Assembly (NCBI GenBank): GCA_031551255.1
Contig: JAVBNW010000066.1
Coordinates: forward strand, 23,969-87,968
Direction: 5' to 3'
DNA from: JAVBNW01 sp031551255
GTDB lineage: Bacteria; Bacillota; Clostridia; Christensenellales; UBA1750
DNA: 64,000 bases
Of the stretch, positions 17,904-25,834 are shown one piece after another. The position numbers and the translations under genes were made by a program. Positions within the stretch are counted from its first letter, which is position 1. The number at the start of each line of letters is the position of its first letter. The notes below the pieces were generated by a model. That model saw only the letters and a program-made list of their open reading frames with translations, was not told the DNA's origin and searched no databases.

Positions 17904-18527
17904 ATGAAACCGAAAACTGAAATCAGGGTAATACCCGCCCGGGAACTGGGCGACGGCGTCCGCGATGACATCGGCACAATTTTCACGGAAGGCTTTTATC
18001 AGTGGCTGCATTTCTTTTCGAAGGATAAGGAAAGGCTGACGCGGGCCTTCCGGCACATGTTTCAGTTGGATTTATTTTATGTCGCCCTGATCGACGGAGA
18101 CGTCGTCGGCATCGCTGCCTGTACCGACGGAAAAACCCCTTGCGTGAAGATCGAAACGCGCGAGCTGCGCCGCCATCTGGGCTTTGTGCGCGGAATCATC
18201 GCCGGAGCCGTTTTGAAAGATCAGCTCGAGCGGCACGCGTATCCCTTCGCGCTCGATCCGAGGGGTAAGACGGGCTCGGTCGAGTTTGTCGCGACATCGC
18301 CAAGATATCGCGGGCAGGGAGTGGCGTCGGCGATCATACGCCATTTTTTCAGCTTTCCACAGTACGATGAATTCGTGCTGGAGGTCGCCGACACCAATGC
18401 AGGGGCAGTTATGCTCTACGAAAAATTAGGGTTCTGCGAATGCATGCGGGTAAAAATGCAAAACCAGAAGAGGAGCGGCGTGAACTACTTGGTGTATATG
18501 AGGGCAAACGCTCGTGGGTGGGAATGA
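17904..18527 (+). CDS. GNAT family N-acetyltransferase
   Basis: 207 residues from ATG 17904 (AGG eight bases ahead; a GTG three codons earlier is possible). VEFVATSPRYRGQGVASAIIRHFF is the acetyl-CoA pyrophosphate-binding motif A, and NAGAVMLYEKLGFCE is motif B. The enzyme should transfer an acetyl group from acetyl-CoA to a small-molecule amine or protein N-terminus; the acceptor is unknown. It is the last intact gene of the 15566 operon before a decayed stretch. Confidence 0.85.
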   Translation: MKPKTEIRVIPARELGDGVRDDIGTIFTEGFYQWLHFFSKDKERLTRAFRHMFQLDLFYVALIDGDVVGIAACTDGKTPCVKIETRELRRHLGFVRGIIAGAVLKDQLERHAYPFALDPRGKTGSVEFVATSPRYRGQGVASAIIRHFFSFPQYDEFVLEVADTNAGAVMLYEKLGFCECMRVKMQNQKRSGVNYLVYMRANARGWE

Positions 18528-18533
18528 CGCGGT

Positions 18534-18927
18534 GATGGCCGTGCAGCGCGATCTTCTTAATCAACACGTCGCCGCCATGTTCGTGCTGGACGGATGCTCC
18601 CGGATGCTCCCGGCTGCTCACCGTCAACGAGCCGTGGGATAAAACCCGGCCGGCCCCGGCGGTTTATTTCAAGCCAGACCATACAAGGCGAAGCAGCTTA
18701 CCACTTTCACCAGGCGCTGGCGCGAGAAACCATATCGCATTCCTGAGGATATAGGGCTGCCGGAGAACGAGGCCTTGCTCACGGGCGAAAACATCGGCGA
18801 TTACGAACTCGGGGCCTTCCCGTGGCTCAAAGATGAAATTCCCTTCGCTCAGCCCTACGCCGCGCTCGTATGCGAAGGCCGCACCGCATCCGTGTGCCGC
18901 AGCGTGCGCGGGCGGGAGGAGATGTGA
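18534..18927 (+). pseudogene. Decayed GNAT acetyltransferase remnant
   Basis: Scattered over several frames are recognisable pieces: MAVQRDLLNQHVAAMFVLDG, then LLTVNEPWDKTRPAPAVYF, then ENIGDYELGAFPWLKDEIPF through YAALVCEGRTASVCRSVR and a TGA at 18925. The short tandem copy CGGATGCTCC-CGGATGCTCC near 18592 coincides with the first frame change. The C-terminal acetyl-CoA site is missing. It joins directly to a kinase-like remnant, so a deletion probably fused two genes. Confidence 0.6.
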
Positions 18928-19334
18928 CGCCCGATCCCTCCGGCGAAGTCCTGCGGCAGGTGCGCCTGCGCTACCTGCTGACGGCTCATGCCGCCGGCGC
19001 CTATTGCGCGGCGGGCTTTTCCATTGTCGTTAAAGACTGCTACTTTGGTGCGGAGGCCATGGCGCTGCTCAGGGCCATCCGCTCGCGCCCATTGCACCTG
19101 ACAACGCTCAACTAAAGCGCGAAAGCGGTGATGCGGCGCGAGGTGGCGCGCGGCAAGACGGACTATCGCTCATGGGATGCCGAGGCGCTACGCCGGGTGC
19201 TCGTCCAGGAAAACCCGCGCATCGGGCCATGGCTGGATACTTCGAATATGACGGCGGAGGAAACGGCGGCGCATCTCATAGCGCGTGCGCAGGAAGCGAG
19301 AATAAGCGAGGAGGCCTTATCATGGGAAACATAG
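18918..19334 (+). pseudogene. Truncated nucleotide kinase-like gene with internal stop
   Basis: One frame runs from about 18918 to 19334, interrupted by TAA at 19113-19115. Its pieces (RYLLTAHAAGAYCAAGFSIV, KDCYFGAEAMALLRAIRSRP, then REVARGKTDYRSWDAEALRR and IGPWLDTSNMTAEETAAHL) match the C-terminal two thirds of P-loop phosphotransferases of the chloramphenicol-phosphotransferase/AAA kinase type. The Walker A region is gone. Its tail overlaps the start of the methyltransferase gene and supplies that gene's AGGAGG site. Confidence 0.65.
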
Positions 19335-19936
19335 AAAAATTCGAAGCTATGGCCGGGCGATACGACACTGCCGAGCGGATTGCCGTTGCACAGGCAATCG
19401 CCCGGGCCATTCGAGAGCAGGTTCATCATGCCCACGAAAAGGAAGCGATCGATTATGGATGTGGAACCGGCCTTGTGGGGTTGGAGCTTACGGATCTGTT
19501 CCGTTCCGTCCTCTTCATCGACGCTTCGCCCGGGATGGTGGAGCAGGTAAGGCGCAAAATCGAGGCCGCCGATACGCCCGGCGCCCGGGCAATGTGCGCC
19601 GATTTCATGGCGGAACCGCCGCCCAACGTGCGCGCGGACTACATCATCGTGGCGCAGGTGCTTTTGCACATCCCGGATATCGAACCGTTTTTATCGCGCC
19701 TGCGCATGGCGCTGCGCCCGGGCGGCCATTTGCTGATCGTCGATTTTGACAAAAACGAAGCGGTGGAGTCCGTACTGGTGCACAATGGCTTCGAGCAGCC
19801 TGCATTGGTGGAAACCCTGATGAAATTGGGGTTTACCGAGGCCGAATCCAAAACCTTTTACCATGGCGAAGGTATCTTCATGAAAAAGGATGCCTCGCTA
19901 TTTCTGCTCGATGCAGTAAAAAATGGCGCGCCATAA
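19322..19936 (+). CDS. Class I SAM-dependent methyltransferase
   Basis: 204 residues; AGGAGG stands eight bases before the ATG. Motif I is AIDYGCGTGLVGLEL (residues about 42-56), motif II is LFIDASPGMVEQVRRK, and RPGGHLLIVDFDKN forms the later strand. This is the common UbiE/Methyltransf_11-like fold using SAM on small molecules; the substrate is unknown. The gene overlaps the end of the kinase remnant and is probably expressed from the upstream operon. Confidence 0.85.
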   Translation: MGNIEKFEAMAGRYDTAERIAVAQAIARAIREQVHHAHEKEAIDYGCGTGLVGLELTDLFRSVLFIDASPGMVEQVRRKIEAADTPGARAMCADFMAEPPPNVRADYIIVAQVLLHIPDIEPFLSRLRMALRPGGHLLIVDFDKNEAVESVLVHNGFEQPALVETLMKLGFTEAESKTFYHGEGIFMKKDASLFLLDAVKNGAP

Positions 19937-20014
19937 TGCCGGAATCTGTGCGAGAAATCGCTTTCTTCGCCGAATATACTATCCTGTCTAACGGTTGAGG
20001 TTCAGCTCAATAGA

Positions 20015-20404
20015 TTATTGGGCAACTATTTCAATTCGATTCCCATCAGGATCGGAAACGCAGCTTTCACAATATCCATCGCCTGTAGTGCGTGGTTCGC
20101 TGAAAACGGTAAAGCCGTCGCTGCTTAAGCGCTCGGTAAGGAGTTCAACCGCCGTTTTACTTTCAGCACTGAACGCAATGTGTGTATATCCCAAAAACTC
20201 CCCATGAATTCCTATTTCCGACAATTCCAGCTTCGGCATTATCTCAAGCATGCCATCATCTTCAAAATGCAAAAAATGCGCTCTTAGCCCCATTTTCGGG
20301 TTGTGATATTGCGCATTCGAGGTTGCATCAAAATATTTCTCATAAAATTCTCGTGTTTTTTCCAAGTCCCCGACAAAAACGGCTACATGATTTGCTCGCA
20401 TCAT
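20015..20404 (-). CDS. VOC (glyoxalase/bleomycin-resistance) family protein
   Basis: 129 residues starting at two adjacent ATGs (20404, 20401) behind GGGAGG. The start MMRANHVAVFVGDLEKTREFYEKYF and the end GYCESCVSDPDGNRIEI are typical of the vicinal-oxygen-chelate fold, with metal ligands expected at H6, H76-region (YTHIAF) and the final E. Members include lyases, dioxygenases and antibiotic-binding proteins; the specific role is unknown. The tRNA-Ser terminator lies upstream, so it needs its own promoter. Confidence 0.8.
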   Translation of the reverse strand: MMRANHVAVFVGDLEKTREFYEKYFDATSNAQYHNPKMGLRAHFLHFEDDGMLEIMPKLELSEIGIHGEFLGYTHIAFSAESKTAVELLTERLSSDGFTVFSEPRTTGDGYCESCVSDPDGNRIEIVAQ

Positions 20405-20477
20405 ATTCCTCCCGGGTGAACTATAAACGTTCTTCATCCCGCTTATACGGCGTATGGGGAAAACGCCAACAAAGAAA

Positions 20478-20508
20478 CCACAAACCCGCTCGTAGAGCGG
20501 GTTTGTGG
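20478..20508 (-). terminator. Strong hairpin terminator for the tRNA-Ser pair
   Basis: A perfect 14-bp stem (CCACAAACCCGCTC and its complement) with a 3-base loop. On the minus strand it is followed by TTTCTTTGTT, directly after the two tRNA-Ser genes. Confidence 0.85.
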
Positions 20509-20535
20509 GAGGATGCTTTTTCATCCACACATTCT

Positions 20536-20625
20536 TGGCGGAGGAAGAGAGATTTGAACTCTCGCGTCGGTTTCCCGGCCTACTCCCTTAGCAGGGGAGC
20601 CCCTTCACCACTTGGGTATTCCTCC
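20536..20625 (-). tRNA. tRNA-Ser (GCU anticodon)
   Basis: 90 bases including an encoded CCA. The acceptor stem pairs GGAGGAA with TTCCTCC, the anticodon loop reads CTGCTAA (GCT), there is a long type II variable arm (GGCCGGGAAACCGGC), and the T arm has GTTCAAATC. It is read after the second tRNA-Ser in one transcript. Confidence 0.93.
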
Positions 20626-20631
20626 TCATCT

Positions 20632-20719
<88 letters not shown>

Positions 20720-20807
20720 CTGTCAGACAGGCACATCCGGCAGTTTGCCAGCCGATAACCCCACCCGGCGACCAAACCCCGCCGGCGGCAGCAAAGACTG
20801 CCGACAC

Positions 20808-20836
20808 AGTATATCGCACGCGAACACGGCTGTCAA
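20808..20836 (-). promoter_or_regulatory. Sigma-A promoter of the tRNA-Ser pair
   Basis: Minus strand TTGACA (20831-20836), 17 bases, TATACT (20808-20813). It is a near-consensus promoter about 89 bases before the first tRNA. Confidence 0.88.
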
Positions 20837-21070
20837 GGAGCGCCGGCAATCTCCCGGCTACGAAATCCACAGCGCACTTTACGCATGCGCGCGCGGCGGT
20901 GTATCGGCCCTGTCAAAGGCCACATGCCGCCAAGAGCGACGCGCCACAAAGGCAAAACTCGCGCATAAACCATGTTGCCGATTGCAATTTATGCGTTTTA
21001 GCCGGGCCATTTGTTCCACAGTGTGAAATAGCGATTAACCCCCGAATAACCGCCGATTAACAAGGGGTTG
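20837..21070. other. Intergenic, nothing recognised
   Basis: Between the tRNA promoter and the promoter of the Pst-like operon I see no coding frame or repeat that I can support. Confidence 0.4.
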
Positions 21071-21099
21071 TTGAGCCGCCCGTTTTCCTCCTTTACAAT
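21071..21099 (+). promoter_or_regulatory. Probable promoter of the Pst-like operon
   Basis: TTGAGC (21071-21076), 17 bases, TACAAT (21094-21099), about 38 bases before the first ATG. No clear Pho-box repeats are visible around it. Confidence 0.6.
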
Positions 21100-21136
21100 G
21101 CAATAGGGAATGTTTGCACGAAACGGAGGCGAAAAC

Positions 21137-21898
21137 ATGCAGCAAGCGCTTGGGCGCATGCCGGGCAGAGCTGCGCGGGTCTTCGCCGTGCTGCTTGTTT
21201 GTGCGCTGCCGCTCGCATATCTCGCCCTGTTTTTGCCTAACTGCGCCGGTGCGGCGTTCGCAGACGCGCTGGTGTCTCTGGGCGTCTCCTTTCTGCTGGC
21301 CATCGCCGCTCAACTTTTTATCGCCCCGCTTTCGCTATGCTATGCGTTTTCGCTGTTTGCCCTGTCCCCCTCGCCACGCAAACGAATCCTCATGCGCGTC
21401 ACACATTTTCTAAACGGCATCCCCCCCGTCGCCTGTGCGCTTGCCATACTCGCGCCTGCCCTCGCCTTGGGGGGCGGGCCTTCGGTTTTTATCGCGGTGT
21501 TGTCGCTTGCCGCCGCCTGCCTTCCCCGGGCATGCTCCATGCAAGCCCAAGCATTGGGCGATGTGCCCGATCGCTACTTGCTCGCATGCGTCTCTCTTGG
21601 GGCGACGCGAGCTGAGGCAACCCGGGGTATCGTACTACGGCATGCCCGCAGGCCGATGATTGCGGCATGCCTCGTACTCTTGGCTACCGCCATGGATCAG
21701 TTGGCCCTTATGCAACTCGCGCTCGGCCTCATACCCGGACTCTTTCCCGCCACAGGCGCGCTGCCTTTGCCTTCTTTACTACTGAGCGCAAGCGCATCGG
21801 GCGATACTTCGACCGCCGCGTTTTGCGCGCTGCTTTTGCTTGGCGCAGGCATGGCCTTCTCACTCGCCGCGCGCTGGGTCGCCAAGGGGAACCGATGA
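21137..21898 (+). CDS. PstC-like ABC transporter permease (divergent)
   Basis: 253 residues; GGAGG seven bases before ATG 21137. Very hydrophobic with about six membrane segments. The cytoplasmic EAA-like loop (SLGATRAEATRGIVLRHARRPMIAA, residues about 157-181) places it in the phosphate-type permease family. The usual R-A-I-G-E-T-M segment after it reads T-A-M-D-Q-L-A, so the conserved Gly-Glu is changed. Its stop overlaps the next start (ATGA at 21895-21898), so the two permeases are translationally coupled. Assignment rests on operon order (permease, permease, ATPase, PhoU) as much as on sequence. No PstS gene is present. Confidence 0.65.
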   Translation: MQQALGRMPGRAARVFAVLLVCALPLAYLALFLPNCAGAAFADALVSLGVSFLLAIAAQLFIAPLSLCYAFSLFALSPSPRKRILMRVTHFLNGIPPVACALAILAPALALGGGPSVFIAVLSLAAACLPRACSMQAQALGDVPDRYLLACVSLGATRAEATRGIVLRHARRPMIAACLVLLATAMDQLALMQLALGLIPGLFPATGALPLPSLLLSASASGDTSTAAFCALLLLGAGMAFSLAARWVAKGNR

Positions 21899-22605
21899 AA
21901 TCGCCCCGTTTTACGATGCGAACCATCATGCACGCCTTCGGCGCGCTTGCGCTCCTTATCGGCCTTTACACGCCCGTCGCAATGGCTTTGGGTTCGCTGC
22001 GCGCTTCGTTTAGCGAAGTATGGCTCTTGGCCGTGCGCTCCTGTCTGCTGGCTATCGGCGCGGGCTGCCTCGCATCGGCGATAGGCGCGGCTGTAGCGTT
22101 GCTCTTATGGGAAGGCGTTCCGCGCCGCGCAAGGGCCACGCTGCTGAATATCCTGTACGCAACGGCGGGCATTCCGTCCGCCGCAACGGCAGTGGCCGTG
22201 CTGCTGGCGTTCCCCAAGCTTAACGAAACCCTCCGCCTTGTAATCGCGCTTACCATCAGCATAGCGCCTTATGCCGCACGCTATTTGACAGAAGATTTAA
22301 GCTCCCTGCCCAAGTACGCGGTGGATGCTTCCCGGGCGCTCGGCTCAAACGGGCTGCGCATGGTGGTGGATGTCATCCTCCCCTACGCGAAAAACTCGCT
22401 GCTCTCGACTTTTTTATATGCTGTTGCCCGTGCGTTTGTCGAAACGGCGGCGCTATCCATCCTGCTAAGTGGCGCGCCACGCTTCCTTGCGGTGAAGGTC
22501 GCTGCGGAGCCTCTATCGCCCGCGGCATTTCCCGCAGCCCTCATTCTGTGCATTGGGGCAATGCTGCTCTATGACCGCGCGCAGTTCCTGCGCGGAAGGA
22601 GATAA
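21895..22605 (+). CDS. PstA-like ABC transporter permease
   Basis: 236 residues starting inside the stop of the preceding permease. It has about six membrane segments and a clear EAA loop (ASRALGSNGLRMVVDVILPYAKNSLLS) followed by ARAFVETAALSILL, corresponding to the R-A-I-G-E-T-A-P segment of PstA with the Glu kept. That makes this the better conserved of the two permeases. Its stop lies two bases before the ATPase gene, whose ribosome site is inside the end of this frame. Expected role: half of the membrane channel for phosphate or a related oxyanion. Confidence 0.7.
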   Translation: MKSPRFTMRTIMHAFGALALLIGLYTPVAMALGSLRASFSEVWLLAVRSCLLAIGAGCLASAIGAAVALLLWEGVPRRARATLLNILYATAGIPSAATAVAVLLAFPKLNETLRLVIALTISIAPYAARYLTEDLSSLPKYAVDASRALGSNGLRMVVDVILPYAKNSLLSTFLYAVARAFVETAALSILLSGAPRFLAVKVAAEPLSPAAFPAALILCIGAMLLYDRAQFLRGRR

Positions 22606-22607
22606 TC

Positions 22608-23372
22608 TTGGATCATCAAGCGAAGCTTTCCACGCGTGCGCTGTGCGTGTTTATCGGTCGCCAGCAGATCTTAGGCCCGATCGACCTTTCGCTGGAGGAT
22701 GGGCGCTTAACAGCGCTGATCGGCCCGCAAAGCGCCGGTAAAACAACGCTTTTGCGGGCCCTGAACCGGCTGATGGATGAGCGCTCGGGCGCGCGGGTCA
22801 CCGGCAGCATACTGCTGGACGGTCAAAGTATCGACGCGATCGATCATAGGACGCTCACATCGCGGATCGGCATGATCTTCCCCGAGCCGGCAATCTTTCC
22901 GGGTACGGTTTTAGAAAACCTTGCCTACGGCCTGAGGCTGCGCGGCGTGCGCGATAAGGCGCTATGGCGGCTTGCCGCGGAACACGCGTTGAGAGAAGCT
23001 TTGTTGTGGAACGAACTGAAAGATCAACTCAACCATCCGGCAAGCGAACTTTCGGCGGAACAAAAACAGCGCCTATGCGTGGCGCGCACGCTGACACTCA
23101 ACCCGGAGATATTGCTGCTTGATGAGCCGTGGAGCAGCATCGACGTGGGGTCCCGCTCGCGGCTGGAAGAATTGGTGCGCGAGCTTCGAGGCCGCTATAC
23201 GATCCTGGCGACCGTCAGTGACATGAACCTGGCCGGGCGCATTTCGGACGACGCGGCGTTTTTGCTGGGCGGGAAGATCATCGAGCACGGCCCGACGGAA
23301 GAATTGTTCTATCGCCCGAAGGATCAGCGCACAGGCGCTTTTATCACCGGACGCTTTGAGGCACAGTCGTAA
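22608..23372 (+). CDS. PstB-like ABC ATPase with altered catalytic motifs
   Basis: 254 residues; TTG start behind AAGGAGA. Overall PstB-like (LRALNRLMDE, SRIGMIF, NLAYGLRLRG, VARTLTLNPEILLLDEP, GRISDDAAFLLGGKIIEHGPTEELFYRPKDQRT). Walker A is GPQSAGKTT (residues 39-47) and Walker B with its Glu is intact. However the Q-loop position is Pro (P92, IFPEP), the signature is LSAEQ (148-152) instead of LSGGQ, and the H-loop position is Ser (S204, TVSDMN) instead of His. Such changes usually slow or abolish ATP hydrolysis. It may be a low-activity transporter or a signalling subunit working with PhoU. No second ATPase is nearby. Confidence 0.75.
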   Translation: MDHQAKLSTRALCVFIGRQQILGPIDLSLEDGRLTALIGPQSAGKTTLLRALNRLMDERSGARVTGSILLDGQSIDAIDHRTLTSRIGMIFPEPAIFPGTVLENLAYGLRLRGVRDKALWRLAAEHALREALLWNELKDQLNHPASELSAEQKQRLCVARTLTLNPEILLLDEPWSSIDVGSRSRLEELVRELRGRYTILATVSDMNLAGRISDDAAFLLGGKIIEHGPTEELFYRPKDQRTGAFITGRFEAQS

Positions 23373-23453
23373 TTTAGTACTGCGCTGACGTACCCGGCGG
23401 ACGAATCAGAAGGGTCTAAGCAGCGTGGCCGCCATACCGCGAGGAGGTATATC

Positions 23454-24092
23454 GTGACAAAAATGGATGCGGAACTTTTGTCGGTTAGACGCGAAGTCGT
23501 ACGCATGGGCTCACTCGTGAGCGATATCGCTCTAAACGCCTCAAAGGTAGTTGCGCGCATGGACGCGGCGCTTGCGCGCGAAGTGATCAGGGAGGACGAG
23601 TGGATCGACGAACTGCGCTTCCAGCTCGACGACAGGCTGATTCAGACGCTCGCGCTCAATCACCCGATGGGAGACGACCTCAGAGGCGTCGTGGGCGCGA
23701 TGCGCATATGCGGCGATCTTGAGCGGGTAGGCGACTACGCGGTAAACATCGGCAAGGCGATGCTCAAACTTAACGAAGACGCGCGCGCGTGGCTGCACCC
23801 TTCTATACAGCCGATGGCCGACATCTGCGTGGATATGCTGGAAGGGGCGATGGATGCGTATTTTTCGCGCGACACCGACCGGGCGCGCGTGGTGAGCAAG
23901 CGCGACGACGAAGTGGATGCGTACTATAAAGAGGTCGAGCAATACTTCTCCGCCCAGCGCTCGCACTCCGGCGCGGTGTGCATCCAAAATGTGCTGATCG
24001 CGCGCGCGTTTGAGCGGATTGCCGACCACATCACCAACATCTGCGAGTGGGTGATGTTCGAAAGCACGGGGCTACACGAAGAACTGAACTGA
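23454..24092 (+). CDS. phoU: Phosphate signalling protein PhoU
   Basis: 212 residues; GTG start six bases after AGGAGG. Two homologous three-helix bundles each carry the metal-binding signature: GAMRICGDLERVGDYAVNIGKA (residues about 81-102) and VLIARAFERIADHITNICEW (about 180-199). PhoU links the Pst transporter to the PhoR/PhoB two-component system and keeps phosphate regulon genes off when phosphate is plentiful; here no phoRB genes are in the window. It lies 81 bases after the ATPase in the same operon and ahead of a repeat element and a strong terminator. Confidence 0.92.
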   Translation: MTKMDAELLSVRREVVRMGSLVSDIALNASKVVARMDAALAREVIREDEWIDELRFQLDDRLIQTLALNHPMGDDLRGVVGAMRICGDLERVGDYAVNIGKAMLKLNEDARAWLHPSIQPMADICVDMLEGAMDAYFSRDTDRARVVSKRDDEVDAYYKEVEQYFSAQRSHSGAVCIQNVLIARAFERIADHITNICEWVMFESTGLHEELN

Positions 24093-24110
24093 CATTCCTA
24101 GAAAAATCTT

Positions 24111-24270
24111 TATCGTCGCCGACCCCAAAGCGCTCAAAAGACAGCGAACGGGAGGTTTTTCTCGCGAGGAAGGGGAAGGAGGCATAGCCGTAGCTATGGC
24201 GACTGGCCTGACAAAGCGTGGGGAACCGATCCGTCGCTGGACTTGTGTGCTTTGAGGGCCGGCGACGATA
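24111..24270. repeat. Nested-palindrome repeat element, copy 1
   Basis: A 160-base element. The outer arms TATCGTCGCCG... and ...GGCGACGATA are imperfect inverted repeats of about 27 bases. Inside are a second pair (CAGCGAACGG / CCGTCGCTG) and a small central hairpin (CATAGC-N4-GCTATG). Most of its core is near-identical to the element at 47069-47230. It lies between phoU and its terminator. I do not recognise it as a named family. Confidence 0.85.
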
Positions 24271-24293
24271 TAGCAAAGGAAGCTGAGCTGAAA

Positions 24294-24331
24294 AAAGGGG
24301 CGCTTGACCACAGCGGGTCAAGCGCCCCTTT
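24294..24331. terminator. Bidirectional terminator between phoU and the zinc-ribbon gene
   Basis: A perfect 16-bp stem (AAAGGGGCGCTTGACC with its complement) and 6-base loop, with T-rich bases on the plus side and A-rich bases before it that serve the minus strand. It ends two convergent transcripts. Confidence 0.85.
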
Positions 24332-24385
24332 ATCCTACCGGAAAATTTTCGGCCGCACCTTGGCAACCTTGCCTCAAGGCCCGCG

Positions 24386-25492
24386 CTACGCCTCGGGGAT
24401 CGTATCGGGCAGGTGCGGCTCTCCCCCTTCGCCGCGCCCCTGAACCGGCGTCGCGCAGAACGGACAGATGTTCCACGCGTCCTCGACGATTCTGCCACAC
24501 TTCTCACATTGCTCGCGGTTGCGCGCACCGCACACCGGGCATACGACATAGTCTTTTCCAATGGGCTCCTTGCACTCGGAACACTGGATGATCTCCGGGC
24601 GCACCATCAGGTATACGATCAGCCCCACTACATTGGTGCACAGCGTCAGAATGCTCCACAGCGCCGGATGGTTATTGTCGCGGCGCGAGGCATCCAGGAA
24701 CACCCACACGGCCGTCATCAGCCAGTACGCGAAGAAGGCGAGAAGCGCGCTGACCACGAAAAACTGTACCACCGGCTGGACGCCACGCTCTCTTTCCTGG
24801 CTTTGCTCGGCAGCCAAATTGTCACCATCGTTAAAGAAGAACATGTGCAGGTTTTTCGTAGGAAAGCCCGCGTAGGTCACGCTGTCGCCGCCGGTGGAAT
24901 ACCCGTAATAAGAGTAGCTGGCGCTCGTGCCCGGCATGGCCATATCGCCGTACACCGTCACATAGGATGCACTCCCGCCGCTCTCATATGCGGCTCCCTC
25001 CAGCTTCTCCAGCTTGGGCAAAAGGGGCTTAGAAAGGTTCATCAGCGACGCCAAATCGTCCGAAATCACATAGTGACTGGATACTATATTGCCCTCGGCG
25101 TCGAGGATGCACAGTAAGTCGCCTTGACGGCTATCCAAGCAGGCGTATAGGGTGCCGGTGTCATCCAGATGCCCCTGGTTCTGCGCGTACACCACGCGAA
25201 AATTGTTGTCGATCAGCACAAAGTTGGAATAACGGTGGTATTTTGCGCTGTATTGCTGCATCATGTTGCCGAGCGTTTCGTCTTGCTCGTTAAACCCGTT
25301 GAACTCGATGTAGTTGACGATGGATTGAAGGTCGTTTTGCTTGGCCCTGTTCGCGGCGGTAATCGCATTCCAAGTATTTCTTTCCACTACCTGCACGACG
25401 ATGAGCACGAGCAGGCTGAACGCCGCGCAGATAAAAATCGCCAATCGCAGGATGTTTTGTAGCTTCCGTTGTTTCTTCGCGTTTTGCAACAA
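24386..25492 (-). CDS. Membrane protein with extracellular sensor-like domain and zinc ribbons
   Basis: 368 residues; TTG start eight bases after AGGAGG. A membrane segment at about 15-37 is followed by an outside region of about 200 residues with Cache/PDC-like features (FVLIDNNFRVVYAQNQG, LDAEGNIVSSHYVIS). Two more membrane segments at about 246-305 follow, then a cytoplasmic tail with two zinc-ribbon units (CSECKEPIGKDYVVCPVCG, CEKCGRIVEDAWNICPFC). The layout suggests a ligand sensor signalling inward. It is third in an operon after an ECF sigma factor and a small membrane protein, so a role in controlling the sigma factor is plausible but not shown. Confidence 0.7.
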   Translation of the reverse strand: MLQNAKKQRKLQNILRLAIFICAAFSLLVLIVVQVVERNTWNAITAANRAKQNDLQSIVNYIEFNGFNEQDETLGNMMQQYSAKYHRYSNFVLIDNNFRVVYAQNQGHLDDTGTLYACLDSRQGDLLCILDAEGNIVSSHYVISDDLASLMNLSKPLLPKLEKLEGAAYESGGSASYVTVYGDMAMPGTSASYSYYGYSTGGDSVTYAGFPTKNLHMFFFNDGDNLAAEQSQERERGVQPVVQFFVVSALLAFFAYWLMTAVWVFLDASRRDNNHPALWSILTLCTNVVGLIVYLMVRPEIIQCSECKEPIGKDYVVCPVCGARNREQCEKCGRIVEDAWNICPFCATPVQGRGEGGEPHLPDTIPEA

Positions 25493-25504
25493 GTGAGTCT
25501 CCTC

Positions 25505-25834
25505 CTATCCGTGATGCCGCCCGGGCAAGAATTGCTCGAGTATGGGCAGGGTCAAAAGCGTCAGCGCCGATACCGCGCCCAGCGCCATCGCAAAGAGGCG
25601 GGCTTGTTCGCAGTGCCCCTTCAGCGCCGCGTCGGCGGCCAGCGCTACGACCACCACAAACGGTATCAGCGCCATAAGAAACAAACGCCGCTCCCGCCTG
25701 AGCTTTTGCCGCCGCTTCGCCTCCAGCGCGGCCTTGGCTATGCTGGGCCTCAGCAGTTCCACGGCCACGCGGGTATCGGCCTGAATGGCCTTGGTTCTGA
25801 GCGCGTCCGCCTTGATCAAATCCTCAAAATTCAT
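25505..25834 (-). CDS. Small two-helix membrane protein, possible anti-sigma factor
   Basis: 109 residues. A charged cytoplasmic N-terminus (residues 1-48, with KRRQKLRRERR) precedes two membrane segments at about 50-67 and 79-100, then a short tail. Its ATG overlaps the stop of the ECF sigma gene (ATGA), so the two are translationally coupled, the usual arrangement for sigma/anti-sigma pairs. It lacks the HxxxCxxC zinc motif of ZAS anti-sigma factors. I see no family match and offer the anti-sigma role as inference. Confidence 0.6.
   Translation of the reverse strand: MNFEDLIKADALRTKAIQADTRVAVELLRPSIAKAALEAKRRQKLRRERRLFLMALIPFVVVVALAADAALKGHCEQARLFAMALGAVSALTLLTLPILEQFLPGRHHG

Noticed and set aside
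24140..24300. A minus-strand reading with HSYGYASFPFLARKT and SLSFERFG present in both repeat copies (also near 47100-47200)
   Set aside because: The shared peptide follows from DNA identity of the palindromic element; there is no ribosome site, and the reading in the two copies diverges as soon as the repeat ends.
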